Below the pieces are notes generated by a model that saw only the letters and a list, made by a program, of their open reading frames with translations, was not told where the DNA came from and searched no databases. A DNA stretch of 64,000 nt from Vampirovibrio chlorellavorus (GTDB lineage Bacteria > Cyanobacteriota > Vampirovibrionia > Vampirovibrionales > Vampirovibrionaceae), in assembly GCA_003149345.1 (NCBI GenBank), contig QFWI01000016.1, positions 186,001 through 250,000 on the forward strand. Direction: 5' to 3'. Each line of letters begins with the position of its first letter. Position 1 is the stretch's first letter. A program made the position numbers and the translations under genes. This document shows, piece by piece, positions 8,589 to 17,087 of this stretch.

Positions 8589-9722
8589 TCAAGGGCTTCC
8601 TGTGTTGGGAAGGCTTTGCTGTAGTTCCGAGGCAAGGCGTTTGCTCAGGTGCTGATAAAGAATGCCCTGCAAGCGGGGGGATAACGATGGGGCTCCCCCT
8701 TCCTCGTCCTTGTTATATTTGGTGTTATATTCCGCAGCCCCCGCATAATGGGCCATCACAAAGCGCTGCACCACTGGACGCTCATCTTTTAAACATGATA
8801 ACAGTTTTTCCCGGGATATCTGCCCCACCAGGGAGTGGATGCCCTGGTGAACAGGGTCTTCTGTTTTTTTGTTTTTGGAGGCAAGAACGCGTTTCAGCTG
8901 TTTCAGTTCGGCGGCCACTTTTTGAATGTCCAGATGGGCTTCAATATTCTGGGGATGGCTGTAAAAAGTAATTAGCTCTTTTTCGGCGCTGTCAAAGGTC
9001 TGCATCAGTCGGGCCCGTTTGGCTGGGGGCAGGGTATCCAGCAGCAAGGCAACCGCCGCGTATTTCTCCCCGTTTTGAGGATGGGACTGGCTCTCGGGTA
9101 AAGCGGCGGTGGGCTCCATTGGAGGAGCGATACTCTCTGGCGCCGGGGTATTGTCTATGGGCTCGATGGCGGAGGGGGTAGCATCCGTTGGTTGTGGTTC
9201 CGCCTGAGGGAGTTCGGACTCGGCTTCGGCGTTGATGGGCCCGTAGGCTTTTTCATATTCGTTGATGTAGTGGATCAGGGCGCTTTCGGCGCCCTGGGTG
9301 ACAAATTCCGCTTGCTGGGCCTGGGTGAACTGGAATTCCGGTGTGTGCTCCTGGCCGTGGGTGGCGGCCACCACCTGTTTGGCCTGTTCATAGACGTGTA
9401 GAGCCACCTGCTGGGTGAACTGCTCGGACAGCTCACCGGGTAAATTGTAATCCCGGCAACGCAGAATGCAGTAGAGAACGCCTTCCCCAAACAGGCTCAG
9501 GGCTTGCAGGGCTTTCTCATCGTCAATGGCAATGGGGTCAGCCCCTTCTTGCAGGAGGATGCCCGTTTCCTTGGCCAGCTCAGAGACGGCCACCTGATTG
9601 AAGCTGGCCACAAACTGGGCGTATCCGGTGGCTTCTTCTTGGCTCAGGTCATAACTTTGCGCGCGTAGAAAAACCAACTGGTTGGCTTGCTCTAGGATGG
9701 CTTGTTCGTTGAAGTTACTCAT
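8589..9722 (-). CDS. Unknown flagellar-cluster protein, long paralogue (possible FliG-slot protein)
   Basis: Not a family I can name. The 377-residue protein has an N-terminal helical domain (about 1-160), an acidic Pro-rich linker (about 165-220) and a C-terminal helical domain (about 225-377). The N-terminal domain aligns without gaps to the shorter upstream neighbour: residues 25-95 here match 27-97 there with about one identity in three, including S-x-EE, EL-K, LF-x-x-G and C-x4-RD-x2-L. The C-terminal part has LLSCLKDERPVVQRFVMAHY, faintly like the ALK-x-E-x-PQ-T helices of FliG. It lies between fliF and fliH, where fliG is usually found, and stops three bases before fliH. Confidence 0.75.
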   Translation of the reverse strand: MSNFNEQAILEQANQLVFLRAQSYDLSQEEATGYAQFVASFNQVAVSELAKETGILLQEGADPIAIDDEKALQALSLFGEGVLYCILRCRDYNLPGELSEQFTQQVALHVYEQAKQVVAATHGQEHTPEFQFTQAQQAEFVTQGAESALIHYINEYEKAYGPINAEAESELPQAEPQPTDATPSAIEPIDNTPAPESIAPPMEPTAALPESQSHPQNGEKYAAVALLLDTLPPAKRARLMQTFDSAEKELITFYSHPQNIEAHLDIQKVAAELKQLKRVLASKNKKTEDPVHQGIHSLVGQISREKLLSCLKDERPVVQRFVMAHYAGAAEYNTKYNKDEEGGAPSLSPRLQGILYQHLSKRLASELQQSLPNTGSP

Positions 9723-9841
9723 GGCCGAATGATTTACCGTTCCTGGGTCTGATGAACCCGCTTAAAATCGCTTGAACCTTTTTGATGGGGCTGGGTAAAC
9801 CGTGTTTTCTTTACTAATAAAACCGAAAAAGGGTTACTGAT

Positions 9842-10354
9842 TTATGTCTGCCAGGGCAGGGGCAGGGCGCCTCCCTTGATGCCGGTGGTTTCTTCCCGGA
9901 GCAAAACATCGGCGCTTTGTTTCATCATGAGTTGCAAATCTTTGGGGTCGTTCAGGGCAACGGGCAAATCTGCGGGAGGGTGTTGCAAAAAGCCGACCAT
10001 AATTTTGGATAAGTTGAACAGCTTCCAGGCCAGGCTTTCCAGGATGGTTTTACGGCGCTCCCAGTCCAGCCGGGCATCCCGCAGTTTTTTGGCGCAGTGG
10101 TTGATACCGCGTAGGAATAAATCGATAATCTGGTGGGCCATGGCCGCATCCACGGGTATAACGTCCTCGGTATAGGGCAATTTTATGGTGCGATCCTTGG
10201 ACAGTTCATCGGCGGCAATGCGAGTAAAGGCGAAGACGATATTCCGGGTTTCCTCGACCTCTTCCTTGGACACGCTGATGCCCTCCAGTCGGTCGCAAAT
10301 GCGAGAGGCCCATTCGGCGGCTACCTGTTCGGAGTGAAATAAAGGCTGGGTCAT
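9842..10354 (-). CDS. Unknown flagellar-cluster protein, short paralogue
   Basis: A 170-residue, helix-rich cytoplasmic protein with no signal peptide or membrane segment, found directly downstream of fliF. Residues 27-97 align without gaps to residues 25-95 of the next protein in the operon, so the two form a tandem paralogous pair. I know no named family for the shared domain. The C-terminal 40 residues (from about 130) are not shared and end in a Pro/Gly-rich tail. Because of its place it probably takes part in the MS-ring/C-ring/export apparatus, but this is inferred only from position. Confidence 0.75.
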   Translation of the reverse strand: MTQPLFHSEQVAAEWASRICDRLEGISVSKEEVEETRNIVFAFTRIAADELSKDRTIKLPYTEDVIPVDAAMAHQIIDLFLRGINHCAKKLRDARLDWERRKTILESLAWKLFNLSKIMVGFLQHPPADLPVALNDPKDLQLMMKQSADVLLREETTGIKGGALPLPWQT

Positions 10355-10438
10355 AACTCGTCTCGCTTTAAACTGCTATGGGAGGGGGAGAGAAGATGGG
10401 GAGAGGGGAGGGGGCTGGAGTGGTCAAAAGGTTTGCCC

Positions 10439-12121
10439 TCAGGACGATTCAATCCAGTTTTTAATTTCCAGATCCAGGGCCTCATCATCCAACGCCTCCG
10501 CGGCCACTTCCGCTTTCAGTTCTTGCAGCACTTGTTGAATTCCACCGCCGGTTCCCAGACGCTTCTGGGATTCCATTAACTTGTTTTCCAGCTCCTGAGC
10601 CTGCTGCATTTGCTTTTGCTGCGCTTCCAGTATCATTTGGGTTTGTTGCTGGGTGGCTTGCAACTGGGCTTGTTGCTGGCTGGTGAATTGTCGTAGCTGT
10701 TGCAACTCCTGCTGGGTATAGGCCATGGCTTCTTCCGGGACTTTACTACCGTTTTTTTGCATCAAGCCAATGAGTACAATGGCCAAAACGCAAAGAGCGA
10801 TGGTGCCTCCGGCCCAGTATAACCAGGATAAATCGGAGCCCCCGCCGCTACTGGCGTCCGCTCCTTCCAAAGTGTTAACCGGGGTCATTTTGCGCATATT
10901 GCTTTGGGCAATGCTGACGTTCTCCGGTCTTACTTTGGGGCTGGCCGCCTTGGCCAATAACACCTGTAGTTCATTCACGCTCATCCCTTGTGGGAAATGA
11001 CTGCCATCAATGGTAACGGCGATGGAAATATCCTCCACCATACCCACCGGGCGGGTTTCCACCCATTGGGTCTTGGAGTTGCTGTAGGTGACCTCCACCC
11101 CGTTGCGGTTGTAATCTTTGTTGTTGCTGCCCCCACCGATGACGGCGCTTTGCAGGCTGTTGGGCAGCAGGCTACTGGTGGGGCCTCCGGCGTTCGGCCC
11201 CGAGCCGTTTGAGTTGAGATTCTCGTTAAAGGCTTGCTTGGTGCTGACCACGGCCCCTTGCGGATCGAATTCCTGAGTCATGGTTTCCCGGGTGGCCTGA
11301 CGCACTTCCGTGCTGACGGTGACCACGTAATTACCCGCACCGACCAACCGATCCAGTTGGGTGGCCACCTTTTGTTGCATGTAGTTGTCTTGTTCTTCAA
11401 TTTTGTCCGTAATTTCCGTGCCATTGTCCAACACACTGCTGTAGGTGTTTCCGTTGGTATCGGTCACCGTGACATGAGAAGCGTCCAACCCTTGCAAGCT
11501 GCCGACCACCAGGTTGGTCACCGCTTTTACTTGGGCTTTGGTCAGGCGACTACCGGTGGGCAGGGTCACCTGCACCGTGGCGGACATGGGCTGCATTTCG
11601 CTGCGAAACAGGGTTTGCTCCGGGATGGCGATATTCACGGAGGCGTCTTCAATAGGGTCAATTTTTTTAATCAGTCGGGCGATTTCCCCCTGCTGGGAGC
11701 GGATGAGTTTGATGCGCTTTTCTTCGCGAGAAGCGGTTAAATCGCCTTTATCAAAGGCTTCCAGGCCCACGTTTTTATCCATTAACCCGGACTGAACCAG
11801 CGTGATCAAGGCCTGATCCCGCTGGTTATTGGTGGTATCCGGCTCAAAGTACAAGGTGATTTTTTCACCCTCGCCCTTGCTGTAAAGGCGAATATCCTCT
11901 CGGGCCAGCAGGGCCTGAATTTCAATGGCCTTACCGGTACTGGTGACCAATGCCAGTTTGCGATCCTCTTCTTTGGCAGGTAGTTTTTGCTGACCTGGAT
12001 CTTTCGGTGCGCCGCTTTGGCTGACCAAAACCACGGCCCCAATCAGGATGATGCCCAAAACACCGGCCACAATGGCCAGCATTTTTTTATTTTGTAATAA
12101 GGCTTGTAGTTGGGGGGGCAT
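10439..12121 (-). CDS. fliF: Flagellar MS-ring protein FliF
   Basis: FliF builds the membrane/supramembrane ring that carries the rod and export gate. The 560-residue protein has a first transmembrane helix (about residues 13-38) and ring-building domains. The secretin-like YscJ/FliF motif is seen around DASVNIAIPE and TVQVTLPTGSRLTKAQVKAV. A second transmembrane helix follows (LYWAGGTIALCVLAIVLIGL), then a long Gln-rich cytoplasmic coiled coil. It ends in DDEALDLEIKNWIES, like the FliF tail that binds FliG. The ATG at 12121 has AGGAAG upstream; a TTG at 12145 is also in frame. The unusually Gln-rich tail of about 130 residues is odd. Confidence 0.93.
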   Translation of the reverse strand: MPPQLQALLQNKKMLAIVAGVLGIILIGAVVLVSQSGAPKDPGQQKLPAKEEDRKLALVTSTGKAIEIQALLAREDIRLYSKGEGEKITLYFEPDTTNNQRDQALITLVQSGLMDKNVGLEAFDKGDLTASREEKRIKLIRSQQGEIARLIKKIDPIEDASVNIAIPEQTLFRSEMQPMSATVQVTLPTGSRLTKAQVKAVTNLVVGSLQGLDASHVTVTDTNGNTYSSVLDNGTEITDKIEEQDNYMQQKVATQLDRLVGAGNYVVTVSTEVRQATRETMTQEFDPQGAVVSTKQAFNENLNSNGSGPNAGGPTSSLLPNSLQSAVIGGGSNNKDYNRNGVEVTYSNSKTQWVETRPVGMVEDISIAVTIDGSHFPQGMSVNELQVLLAKAASPKVRPENVSIAQSNMRKMTPVNTLEGADASSGGGSDLSWLYWAGGTIALCVLAIVLIGLMQKNGSKVPEEAMAYTQQELQQLRQFTSQQQAQLQATQQQTQMILEAQQKQMQQAQELENKLMESQKRLGTGGGIQQVLQELKAEVAAEALDDEALDLEIKNWIESS

Positions 12122-12267
12122 TGATTTTGTGCTTCCTGCGTCCAATAGGGACTCATCACGCTGGAGTGAGCCACTGTTATATTACGGTGAAACAGCAGTG
12201 CCTTTTATCGGTTGGCTGATGGATCTTCCACGGCCCTCTTTCCTGAGAATGGAGGAGATGAGGCTTT

Positions 12268-12588
12268 TTAAATCTGAATTTGCAGGATGCGGTCATAGGC
12301 CTGCACCACTTTGGTGGCCACCTGCGTGGTCACGCTCATCACCAGTTCCGCCTTGGCGTTGGCCACCATCACGTCGTGTACGTCCACGCCACCAGTGGTC
12401 ATGGCTTCATGCATCATGGCGTCCGGGGCCTGGGCGGTTTGGTTAACGCTGTCCAGGGTTTTCATCAGGGTGTTCTGGAAATCCGGTTTTTGCACCTCCC
12501 CCTGCAATTGCAGTTTGGGCATGGCCGCCTGAAAGGGACTTTTGACCCCTTCGGTCATGGAAAGCTTGGGAATGTAGCCGATGTTCAT
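12268..12588 (-). CDS. fliE: Flagellar hook-basal body protein FliE
   Basis: FliE is the adaptor between the MS ring and the proximal rod. The 106-residue protein shows the family's pattern: FQNTLMKTLDSVNQTAQ, then the conserved VDVHDVMVANAKAELVMSVT, and the end VVQAYDRILQIQI. Length and layout are normal. It lies between the lytic transglycosylase and fliF, and the usual fliE-fliF order is kept. Confidence 0.92.
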   Translation of the reverse strand: MNIGYIPKLSMTEGVKSPFQAAMPKLQLQGEVQKPDFQNTLMKTLDSVNQTAQAPDAMMHEAMTTGGVDVHDVMVANAKAELVMSVTTQVATKVVQAYDRILQIQI

Positions 12589-12653
12589 GGGTTAAGCTCC
12601 GAAGTTGTCATAAAAGTAGTTGTCATAAAATGGGTTGCCGTGAGGCGCTGAGC

Positions 12654-13310
12654 CTAGGTGTTGGGCGTTCCTGCCTGCTGATTTTGCAGATACTGCGATA
12701 AAATATTGCGCACGTAGTTCTGGGTTTCCTTGTAAGGCGGAATGCCCTGATGCCGGTTGATCGCCCCCGGTCCGGCGTTGTAAGCGGCCAAAGCCAGCGG
12801 GATGTTGCCGTTGAACTGATTGAGCAGGCCCTTGAGATAACGCATGCCCCCTTCCAGATTCTGGGCCGGATCCTGCGGGTTGGAAACGCCCAATTGCTGG
12901 GCGGTGCCGGGCATCAGTTGCATCAGGCCCATGGCCCCGGCTTTGGAAACGGCGTTGGCGTTGAAGCCTGATTCCTGTTGGATGAGGGCGTTGACCAGAT
13001 TCTTATCCAACCCGAACCGGCTGCTCAGGGTTTCCACCAACGGCTGGATCTCCGCCTTGCGCTGATTGACGCTGGCCGCTCCGGCTTGCTGTAGGAAAAA
13101 CTGAAAGGGCTTGGGCTGCTTGGCTGCACTTGGCTGTTGAATGTCGTTTAGCGGATTGGCGGGCAAGGCTGGCGTATTGCTGGAGGGAGCCGTTTGCGGC
13201 CCCCGCACGGCGCTGATCATGCCTTCAATCTGGCGCATGCGGCTCTCAATGGCGTCAATGCCACCGCCTGCCAAGATGGCTGTATTTCCGCTGAGTCCAA
13301 ACAGGGTCAT
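12654..13310 (-). CDS. Lytic transglycosylase (SLT domain) in the rod operon
   Basis: A 218-residue murein lytic transglycosylase. The catalytic domain (about 95-210) has the catalytic Glu in [19 protein letters not shown], followed by LMQLMPGTA and the downstream [11 protein letters not shown] motif, all typical of Slt/MltE enzymes. The N-terminal 90 residues are low in complexity and rich in Pro and Ala; no clear signal peptide is seen. It probably opens the peptidoglycan for the growing rod, the job FlgJ does in other bacteria. It could reach the periplasm through the flagellar export gate itself, since it lacks a Sec signal. Confidence 0.88.
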   Translation of the reverse strand: MTLFGLSGNTAILAGGGIDAIESRMRQIEGMISAVRGPQTAPSSNTPALPANPLNDIQQPSAAKQPKPFQFFLQQAGAASVNQRKAEIQPLVETLSSRFGLDKNLVNALIQQESGFNANAVSKAGAMGLMQLMPGTAQQLGVSNPQDPAQNLEGGMRYLKGLLNQFNGNIPLALAAYNAGPGAINRHQGIPPYKETQNYVRNILSQYLQNQQAGTPNT

Positions 13311-13395
13311 GGGTTTTTATCCTTTTTTGAATCTTTTTCTTTGTATGGTTTAGTCGTTTTTTGAGGGAAGACCGCTTGGGTCTGGCGCTCAGGCG

Positions 13396-13842
13396 TTAGC
13401 CACCCCGGCCAATTTCCAGCGCCTTGTTGGCCATGCTCTTGACCACGCCAATTACGGCCAGGTTGGCTTCATACAGGCGAGAGGTGCTGAAGGCATCGGC
13501 CATATCGGTCATGGGGTTCACGTTGGAGAGGGTCACATAGCCGTCTTTGTCCGCTTCCGGGTGGCCCGGTTCATAAATGCGCTTGCCGGGCGTTTTATCG
13601 GCCACCACACCGGCCATCAAGGCCCCGCCCGGACCGTAGGAAACCCCGGTGGTAATAACGCCCTTGCGCATGCCGGCAATGACATCCTGAAAGGACATTT
13701 GGGGGTTCTCCATCAGTACCGGAATTTTGCGTTCGTAGAAGGGCGTGTTGACGTTGGCGATGTTGTTGGCATGTACTTTCATCCGCTCGGATTGAGCGCT
13801 TAAGCCTTGGACGGAAATATCGAGTGATCCAGATAATGTCAT
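13396..13842 (-). CDS. flgC: Flagellar proximal rod protein FlgC
   Basis: FlgC is one of the proximal rod subunits. The 148-residue protein has the rod-protein N-terminus LDISVQGLSAQSERMKVHAN followed by NIANVNTPFYERK. It also has the FlgC-typical VTLSNVNPMTDMADAF and a C-terminal helix VVKSMANKALEIGRG. Size is normal. It is separated from flgB by an RDD membrane protein gene, which is unusual because flgB and flgC normally adjoin. Confidence 0.93.
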   Translation of the reverse strand: MTLSGSLDISVQGLSAQSERMKVHANNIANVNTPFYERKIPVLMENPQMSFQDVIAGMRKGVITTGVSYGPGGALMAGVVADKTPGKRIYEPGHPEADKDGYVTLSNVNPMTDMADAFSTSRLYEANLAVIGVVKSMANKALEIGRGG

Positions 13843-13865
13843 GGTGATTCGATCCTCGGGTTGGC

Positions 13866-14375
13866 TCAGGGCGTTGGATAACTTACATCAGGGCGATAAA
13901 CCAGGGTTTGCTGGGGGGCGTCCCAGCTGGTAAAGCCGCTGCGGCACAGGCGTTGTTTCTGATACACCAGCAGGACAAAGGGCATCAGGGGAATCAGGGC
14001 GGAGAGGAGCAGCAGGCCATTCACCCAAACGGAACGGATCAGGGCCGATTCCCAGGGCAGTGGGCGGTGGTGCTGGGTTTGAACGGTGAGTCCCCACAGC
14101 CGTTTGCCCGGCGTGCTGCCCCAGTGGGTCAGGAAGAGCGTATCGTAGGCGATGGTGCTGAAGGCCAGGCAGGGCAAGGCAATGCTGGGGCGCAGGGCGG
14201 GGGACTGGCCAATGAGGGTCAGCAATCCAGCGGTGATGACGCCTACCAGGCTGAAGTCCAGCACTTTGGCCCACAGGCGACGCCAGGGATTGCGCAATTG
14301 CAGGCACTGCTCCTCTGCCGTCCAGGTTTGCGGACGAAAGCGAAAGGGTGGGTTGCGGTGCTGGGAGGTACTCAT
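13866..14375 (-). CDS. RDD family membrane protein inserted between flgB and flgC
   Basis: A 169-residue integral membrane protein of the RDD family: WRRLWAKVLDFSLVGVI in the first membrane helix and WGSTPGKRLWGLTVQ near the third, the conserved RDD-type arginine, aspartate and GK-x-x-G-L features. About four hydrophobic segments are visible. Family members have been linked to ion transport, but most are uncharacterised. It is placed inside the rod operon with 54 bases from flgB and 23 bases to flgC. This suggests co-expression, though no flagellar role is known to me. Confidence 0.8.
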   Translation of the reverse strand: MSTSQHRNPPFRFRPQTWTAEEQCLQLRNPWRRLWAKVLDFSLVGVITAGLLTLIGQSPALRPSIALPCLAFSTIAYDTLFLTHWGSTPGKRLWGLTVQTQHHRPLPWESALIRSVWVNGLLLLSALIPLMPFVLLVYQKQRLCRSGFTSWDAPQQTLVYRPDVSYPTP

Positions 14376-14429
14376 GGTGGTGTCTCTTTGGTTGGCCTGC
14401 TTGATTGCTGTTTGCTTTATCTGCTTGTT

Positions 14430-14777
14430 TTATCTGCCGACTTGGCTGGCGCTTTTGAGGACAGTCACAATGCTGGCGGCTCGGCGGGTGGTCATGCTGT
14501 AGAACAGCAGGTTTTTCTGCATATCGATTAGTTCTTTCTGCAAATTCACCGGAGTGCCGGTGTTGTGATTCATCTCGCTGAGCTTGCTGCCCATGCGCTG
14601 GGAGAGGTTGGTCTCAAAGGGGTTCTCCGCTTTCAGCACTTCGGCGAAGCTGGCGCTGCGGGCCGTGTAGCCGGGCGTGTGGGCATTGGCGATGTTGGCG
14701 CTGGTCAGCTTTTGCCGGGAGGAAATGGCGTTCAGATACTGAAGCGAGGGGCCTAGTGCGTTCTCTAGAAAGTCCAC
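14430..14777 (-). CDS. flgB: Flagellar proximal rod protein FlgB
   Basis: FlgB is the first rod subunit, joined to FliE. The 115-residue protein has the N-terminal SSRQKLTSANIANAHTPGYT motif shared by axial proteins, a short central region, and the FlgB-typical VNLQKELIDMQKNLLFYSMT helix at the C-terminus. The length is slightly shorter than many FlgB proteins but both terminal helices are complete. Confidence 0.93.
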   Translation of the reverse strand: MDFLENALGPSLQYLNAISSRQKLTSANIANAHTPGYTARSASFAEVLKAENPFETNLSQRMGSKLSEMNHNTGTPVNLQKELIDMQKNLLFYSMTTRRAASIVTVLKSASQVGR

Positions 14778-14820
14778 GGGGTTGCTCCTTTAATAGGCCG
14801 GGTAATCAGGCCTGATTCCG

Positions 14821-15525
14821 TTACTGTCTCAGGTTGACGGACTGACGGTACAGATCATCGGCGAATTTGATGATACGGAGATTGGAGATGAGCGAAGCGT
14901 TCAGTCGCAGCACCTGGTCAATTTGCATGTGGACGCTGACATTGGAGCGCTCCAGGGTGCCTTGTTTGATTTTGCTGTTGATATCGGCAATGGGTTCACC
15001 CGACTCGGCGGTGGGGGCCAGCTTGTTGTAGCCCAGATTTTTCAGGGCTGCCGGGTTGGGGAATTTGGCCAGGGTGATTTTGCCAATGACATTGAAGTCC
15101 TGGTTTTTAGAGGTTTTGACCCGAACTTCCCCATCTTCCCGGATTTGAATTTTTTCGTAATCAATGGGCACCTGGATGCCATCGGCCACGATATCGCCGC
15201 GATGATTGACAATGTACCCCTTGCTGTTCAGGGTCAGGCTGCCATCCCGGGTATAGACCACGGTGCCGTCCGGTTGGGTGACGGGGATGTAGCCAAACCC
15301 ATCCACGGAAATATCCAGTTCCCGCTTGGTAATCATGCCCAGCCCCTTGCTGGCGTCCACTTTCACCGCGCCCTCCAAACGATCGTCGCTGGTCAGGTAC
15401 TGCTCAAAACGTTGGGCTTTGTAACCGGTGGTGTTGAAGTTGGCGATGTTGTTGGAGATGGACCCTAACGACTGAAACTGCTTGCTGGCGTTGCTGGCAG
15501 CCAGTTTCATAATCACATCAAGCAT
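14821..15525 (-). CDS. Flagellar distal-rod/hook-basal body protein (FlgG/FlgF family)
   Basis: A 234-residue axial protein. The N-terminus has SISNNIANFNTTGYKAQRFE, the rod-domain motif. The middle contains VVYTRDGSLTLNSKGYIVNH (the FLTRDG-type motif of FlgF/FlgG), and the C-terminus ends in a helix LRIIKFADDLYRQSVNLRQ. FlgG is usually about 260 residues and FlgF about 250, so I cannot say which it is. It forms part of the rod and is the second gene of the operon. Confidence 0.85.
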   Translation of the reverse strand: MLDVIMKLAASNASKQFQSLGSISNNIANFNTTGYKAQRFEQYLTSDDRLEGAVKVDASKGLGMITKRELDISVDGFGYIPVTQPDGTVVYTRDGSLTLNSKGYIVNHRGDIVADGIQVPIDYEKIQIREDGEVRVKTSKNQDFNVIGKITLAKFPNPAALKNLGYNKLAPTAESGEPIADINSKIKQGTLERSNVSVHMQIDQVLRLNASLISNLRIIKFADDLYRQSVNLRQ

Positions 15526-15610
15526 ATTCAGACACTCCTTTAAGGTTGTAGAAAATGGGATTGACCATCCAGAAATTCGGACTAGGACGAAGGCTCAAAA
15601 AGCCCGTTTT

Positions 15611-16312
15611 TTACTGGGCTCGGCCCAATTCCTGGATCATGCGGGACAGGTTGTCGTTCTGCACAATGAACATTTGCCGGTTGGCCTCAAACTCTCGTCG
15701 CAGGGGCATAATGGCCATGTATTCATCCTGGAGCATCACGTTGGAATCTTCCACGTAGCCTTGTTTCATATCGACTTCGCTGGCGGCGGAGCCTTGTTCA
15801 TTGGCCACGCCGATGGTCGCCGCCGAGGTCACACTACCTTTCTTCAGGTTGTAAAGCAGCACTTCCCCGTTGGGCGTAATTTTCAATTCTTTTTCCAGGT
15901 TCTCCGGGATGTAGGGCAAGCGGATGGGCAAGCCAGAGGCGGATAAGATGCGCTTGCCATCCAGTGCTTTCAGGTAACCTTCCTTGTCTAGCTGAAAGCG
16001 CCCGTCCCGGGTTAAATCGACCCCGCCATAGGCATTCAGTTTTTGAAAATACCCTTTGGTGTTCAAGGCCACATCCAGGGGGTAGCCGGAGCGGCGCAGG
16101 CGACCAATGTCCGTATTGGTGGCGGAATCGACGGCGTTGGGGCCCAGCACTTCGGCAAAGGACGTGAGAACCGGGCTTTTCTTTTGGTAGCCGGGAATGC
16201 CGTAGTTGGCAATGTTATCGGTATGCACATTGAGCAGAGACATTTGGGTGTGCATGGCCTTGATGGAAATGGTCAGCCCATCGTTGGCGTAAACGTAACC
16301 TTTCAGTTCCAT
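15611..16312 (-). CDS. Flagellar rod protein (FlgF/FlgG family), first gene of the cluster
   Basis: A 233-residue axial protein related to its neighbour: the N-terminal LNVHTDNIANYGIPGYQKKS motif, VDLTRDGRFQLDKEGYLKAL in the middle, and MIQELGRAQ at the end. The ATG at 16312 has AAGGAA upstream and gives the typical start; a longer frame to 16342 adds a basic stretch that fits no family. With the next gene it makes two FlgF/G-type distal rod proteins. A sigma-70-like promoter lies about 40 bases upstream of the ATG. Confidence 0.87.
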   Translation of the reverse strand: MELKGYVYANDGLTISIKAMHTQMSLLNVHTDNIANYGIPGYQKKSPVLTSFAEVLGPNAVDSATNTDIGRLRRSGYPLDVALNTKGYFQKLNAYGGVDLTRDGRFQLDKEGYLKALDGKRILSASGLPIRLPYIPENLEKELKITPNGEVLLYNLKKGSVTSAATIGVANEQGSAASEVDMKQGYVEDSNVMLQDEYMAIMPLRREFEANRQMFIVQNDNLSRMIQELGRAQ

Positions 16313-16349
16313 GGCTGCTTTCCTTCTTGCGTTCAAGCGCACTGTTGCG

Positions 16350-16377
16350 ATTGTGCATGGCTTTAGGCCAAATGCAA
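16350..16377 (-). promoter_or_regulatory. Possible sigma-70 promoter of the flagellar cluster
   Basis: On the reverse strand TTGCAT (16377-16372) and CACAAT (16355-16350) are 16 bases apart and face the first rod gene. I saw no sigma-28 or sigma-54 consensus here. Confidence 0.45.
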
Positions 16378-16423
16378 TGTCGCCTGCTCTTCATTTCGGT
16401 AAAGCGGAAATAAAATGAAGAAT

Positions 16424-16451
16424 CCCCCATCCAAAATCCTCTGGATGGGGG
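16424..16451 (-). terminator. Hairpin terminator
   Basis: A perfect 10-bp stem CCCCCATCCA/TGGATGGGGG with an 8-base loop. On the reverse strand it is followed by a T-rich stretch. It ends the gene at 16477-16893 and separates it from the flagellar operon. Confidence 0.75.
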
Positions 16452-16476
16452 ACTGCTCTCAAAAATGGAGTGTTGA

Positions 16477-16893
16477 CTAAAACCGATCCCATAACTGGTA
16501 ACCGGCGGCGCCCCCTTCAGCGGCCCCTTGAGGGGCCCCCGTGGCAATGCCTACTGGCACGGCGGCAATGGTGCCAATCAATCCCACCGGCACCAATAGC
16601 GGATTCTCATCGGCTTCTCCGAAAGTATCCTGGGCAAACCGTTCTTCGGTATTTACTACGCCCTGTAAACCCCCGTGAATCGCCCCAATGGCCACCCCTG
16701 TGGCCCCGGTTACCAGTCTTAGCGGTATGCTGACCAATTGCCAGGTCTGGTTGCCACTGCGGGTCATGGGGCCGTTATGCGGAGTTTGCGCCGGGCGGCT
16801 CTTTTTCGCCGATGCGGCAATACCCCGCCCACTCACTAACACAGCTACAATACTGGCCATAACCAGTAGTACGGCAAAAATTCGCCTAAACAC
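16477..16893 (-). CDS. Small exported Gly/Ala-rich protein of unknown function
   Basis: I do not recognise this 138-residue protein. It starts with a signal peptide or membrane anchor (RIFAVLLVMASIVAVLVSG). Two glycine-rich hydrophobic stretches follow (VTGATGVAIGAIHGG and PVGLIGTIAAVPVGIATGAP), spaced like glycine-zipper membrane hairpins. It may sit in the membrane or at the cell surface. It has its own terminator and no obvious partner. Confidence 0.6.
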   Translation of the reverse strand: MFRRIFAVLLVMASIVAVLVSGRGIAASAKKSRPAQTPHNGPMTRSGNQTWQLVSIPLRLVTGATGVAIGAIHGGLQGVVNTEERFAQDTFGEADENPLLVPVGLIGTIAAVPVGIATGAPQGAAEGGAAGYQLWDRF

Positions 16894-17036
16894 TACGTTC
16901 TCTCCTACGCTCTATCCGATCTCTCTAACTGGACTGAAGCCACGGGCCAACCCTTCACCACAACAATGGGTGGCCACGTTGATTAATTGCCTTCGATGCT
17001 CATTATTCTAAAAGATTTTGGTGGATTCGCCTACTA

Positions 17037-17064
17037 AAAAATCCCAGCCGGGGCCGGGATTTTT
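17037..17064 (-). terminator. Hairpin terminator
   Basis: AAATCCC...GGGATTT around a GC-rich centre, with A-runs on the left and T-runs on the right, so it can work in both directions. It stands directly downstream of the leftward gene at 17088-17462. Confidence 0.7.
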
Positions 17065-17087
17065 AGGGTGCTTGAAAGAAAGCCTGC

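Noticed and set aside
5731..16312. A non-flagellar type III secretion system
   Set aside because: FlgB, FlgC, FliE, FliF and two FlgF/G rod proteins are flagellar; no secretin, needle or tip protein is present. The SctV-like residues in FlhA are reported only as an oddity.
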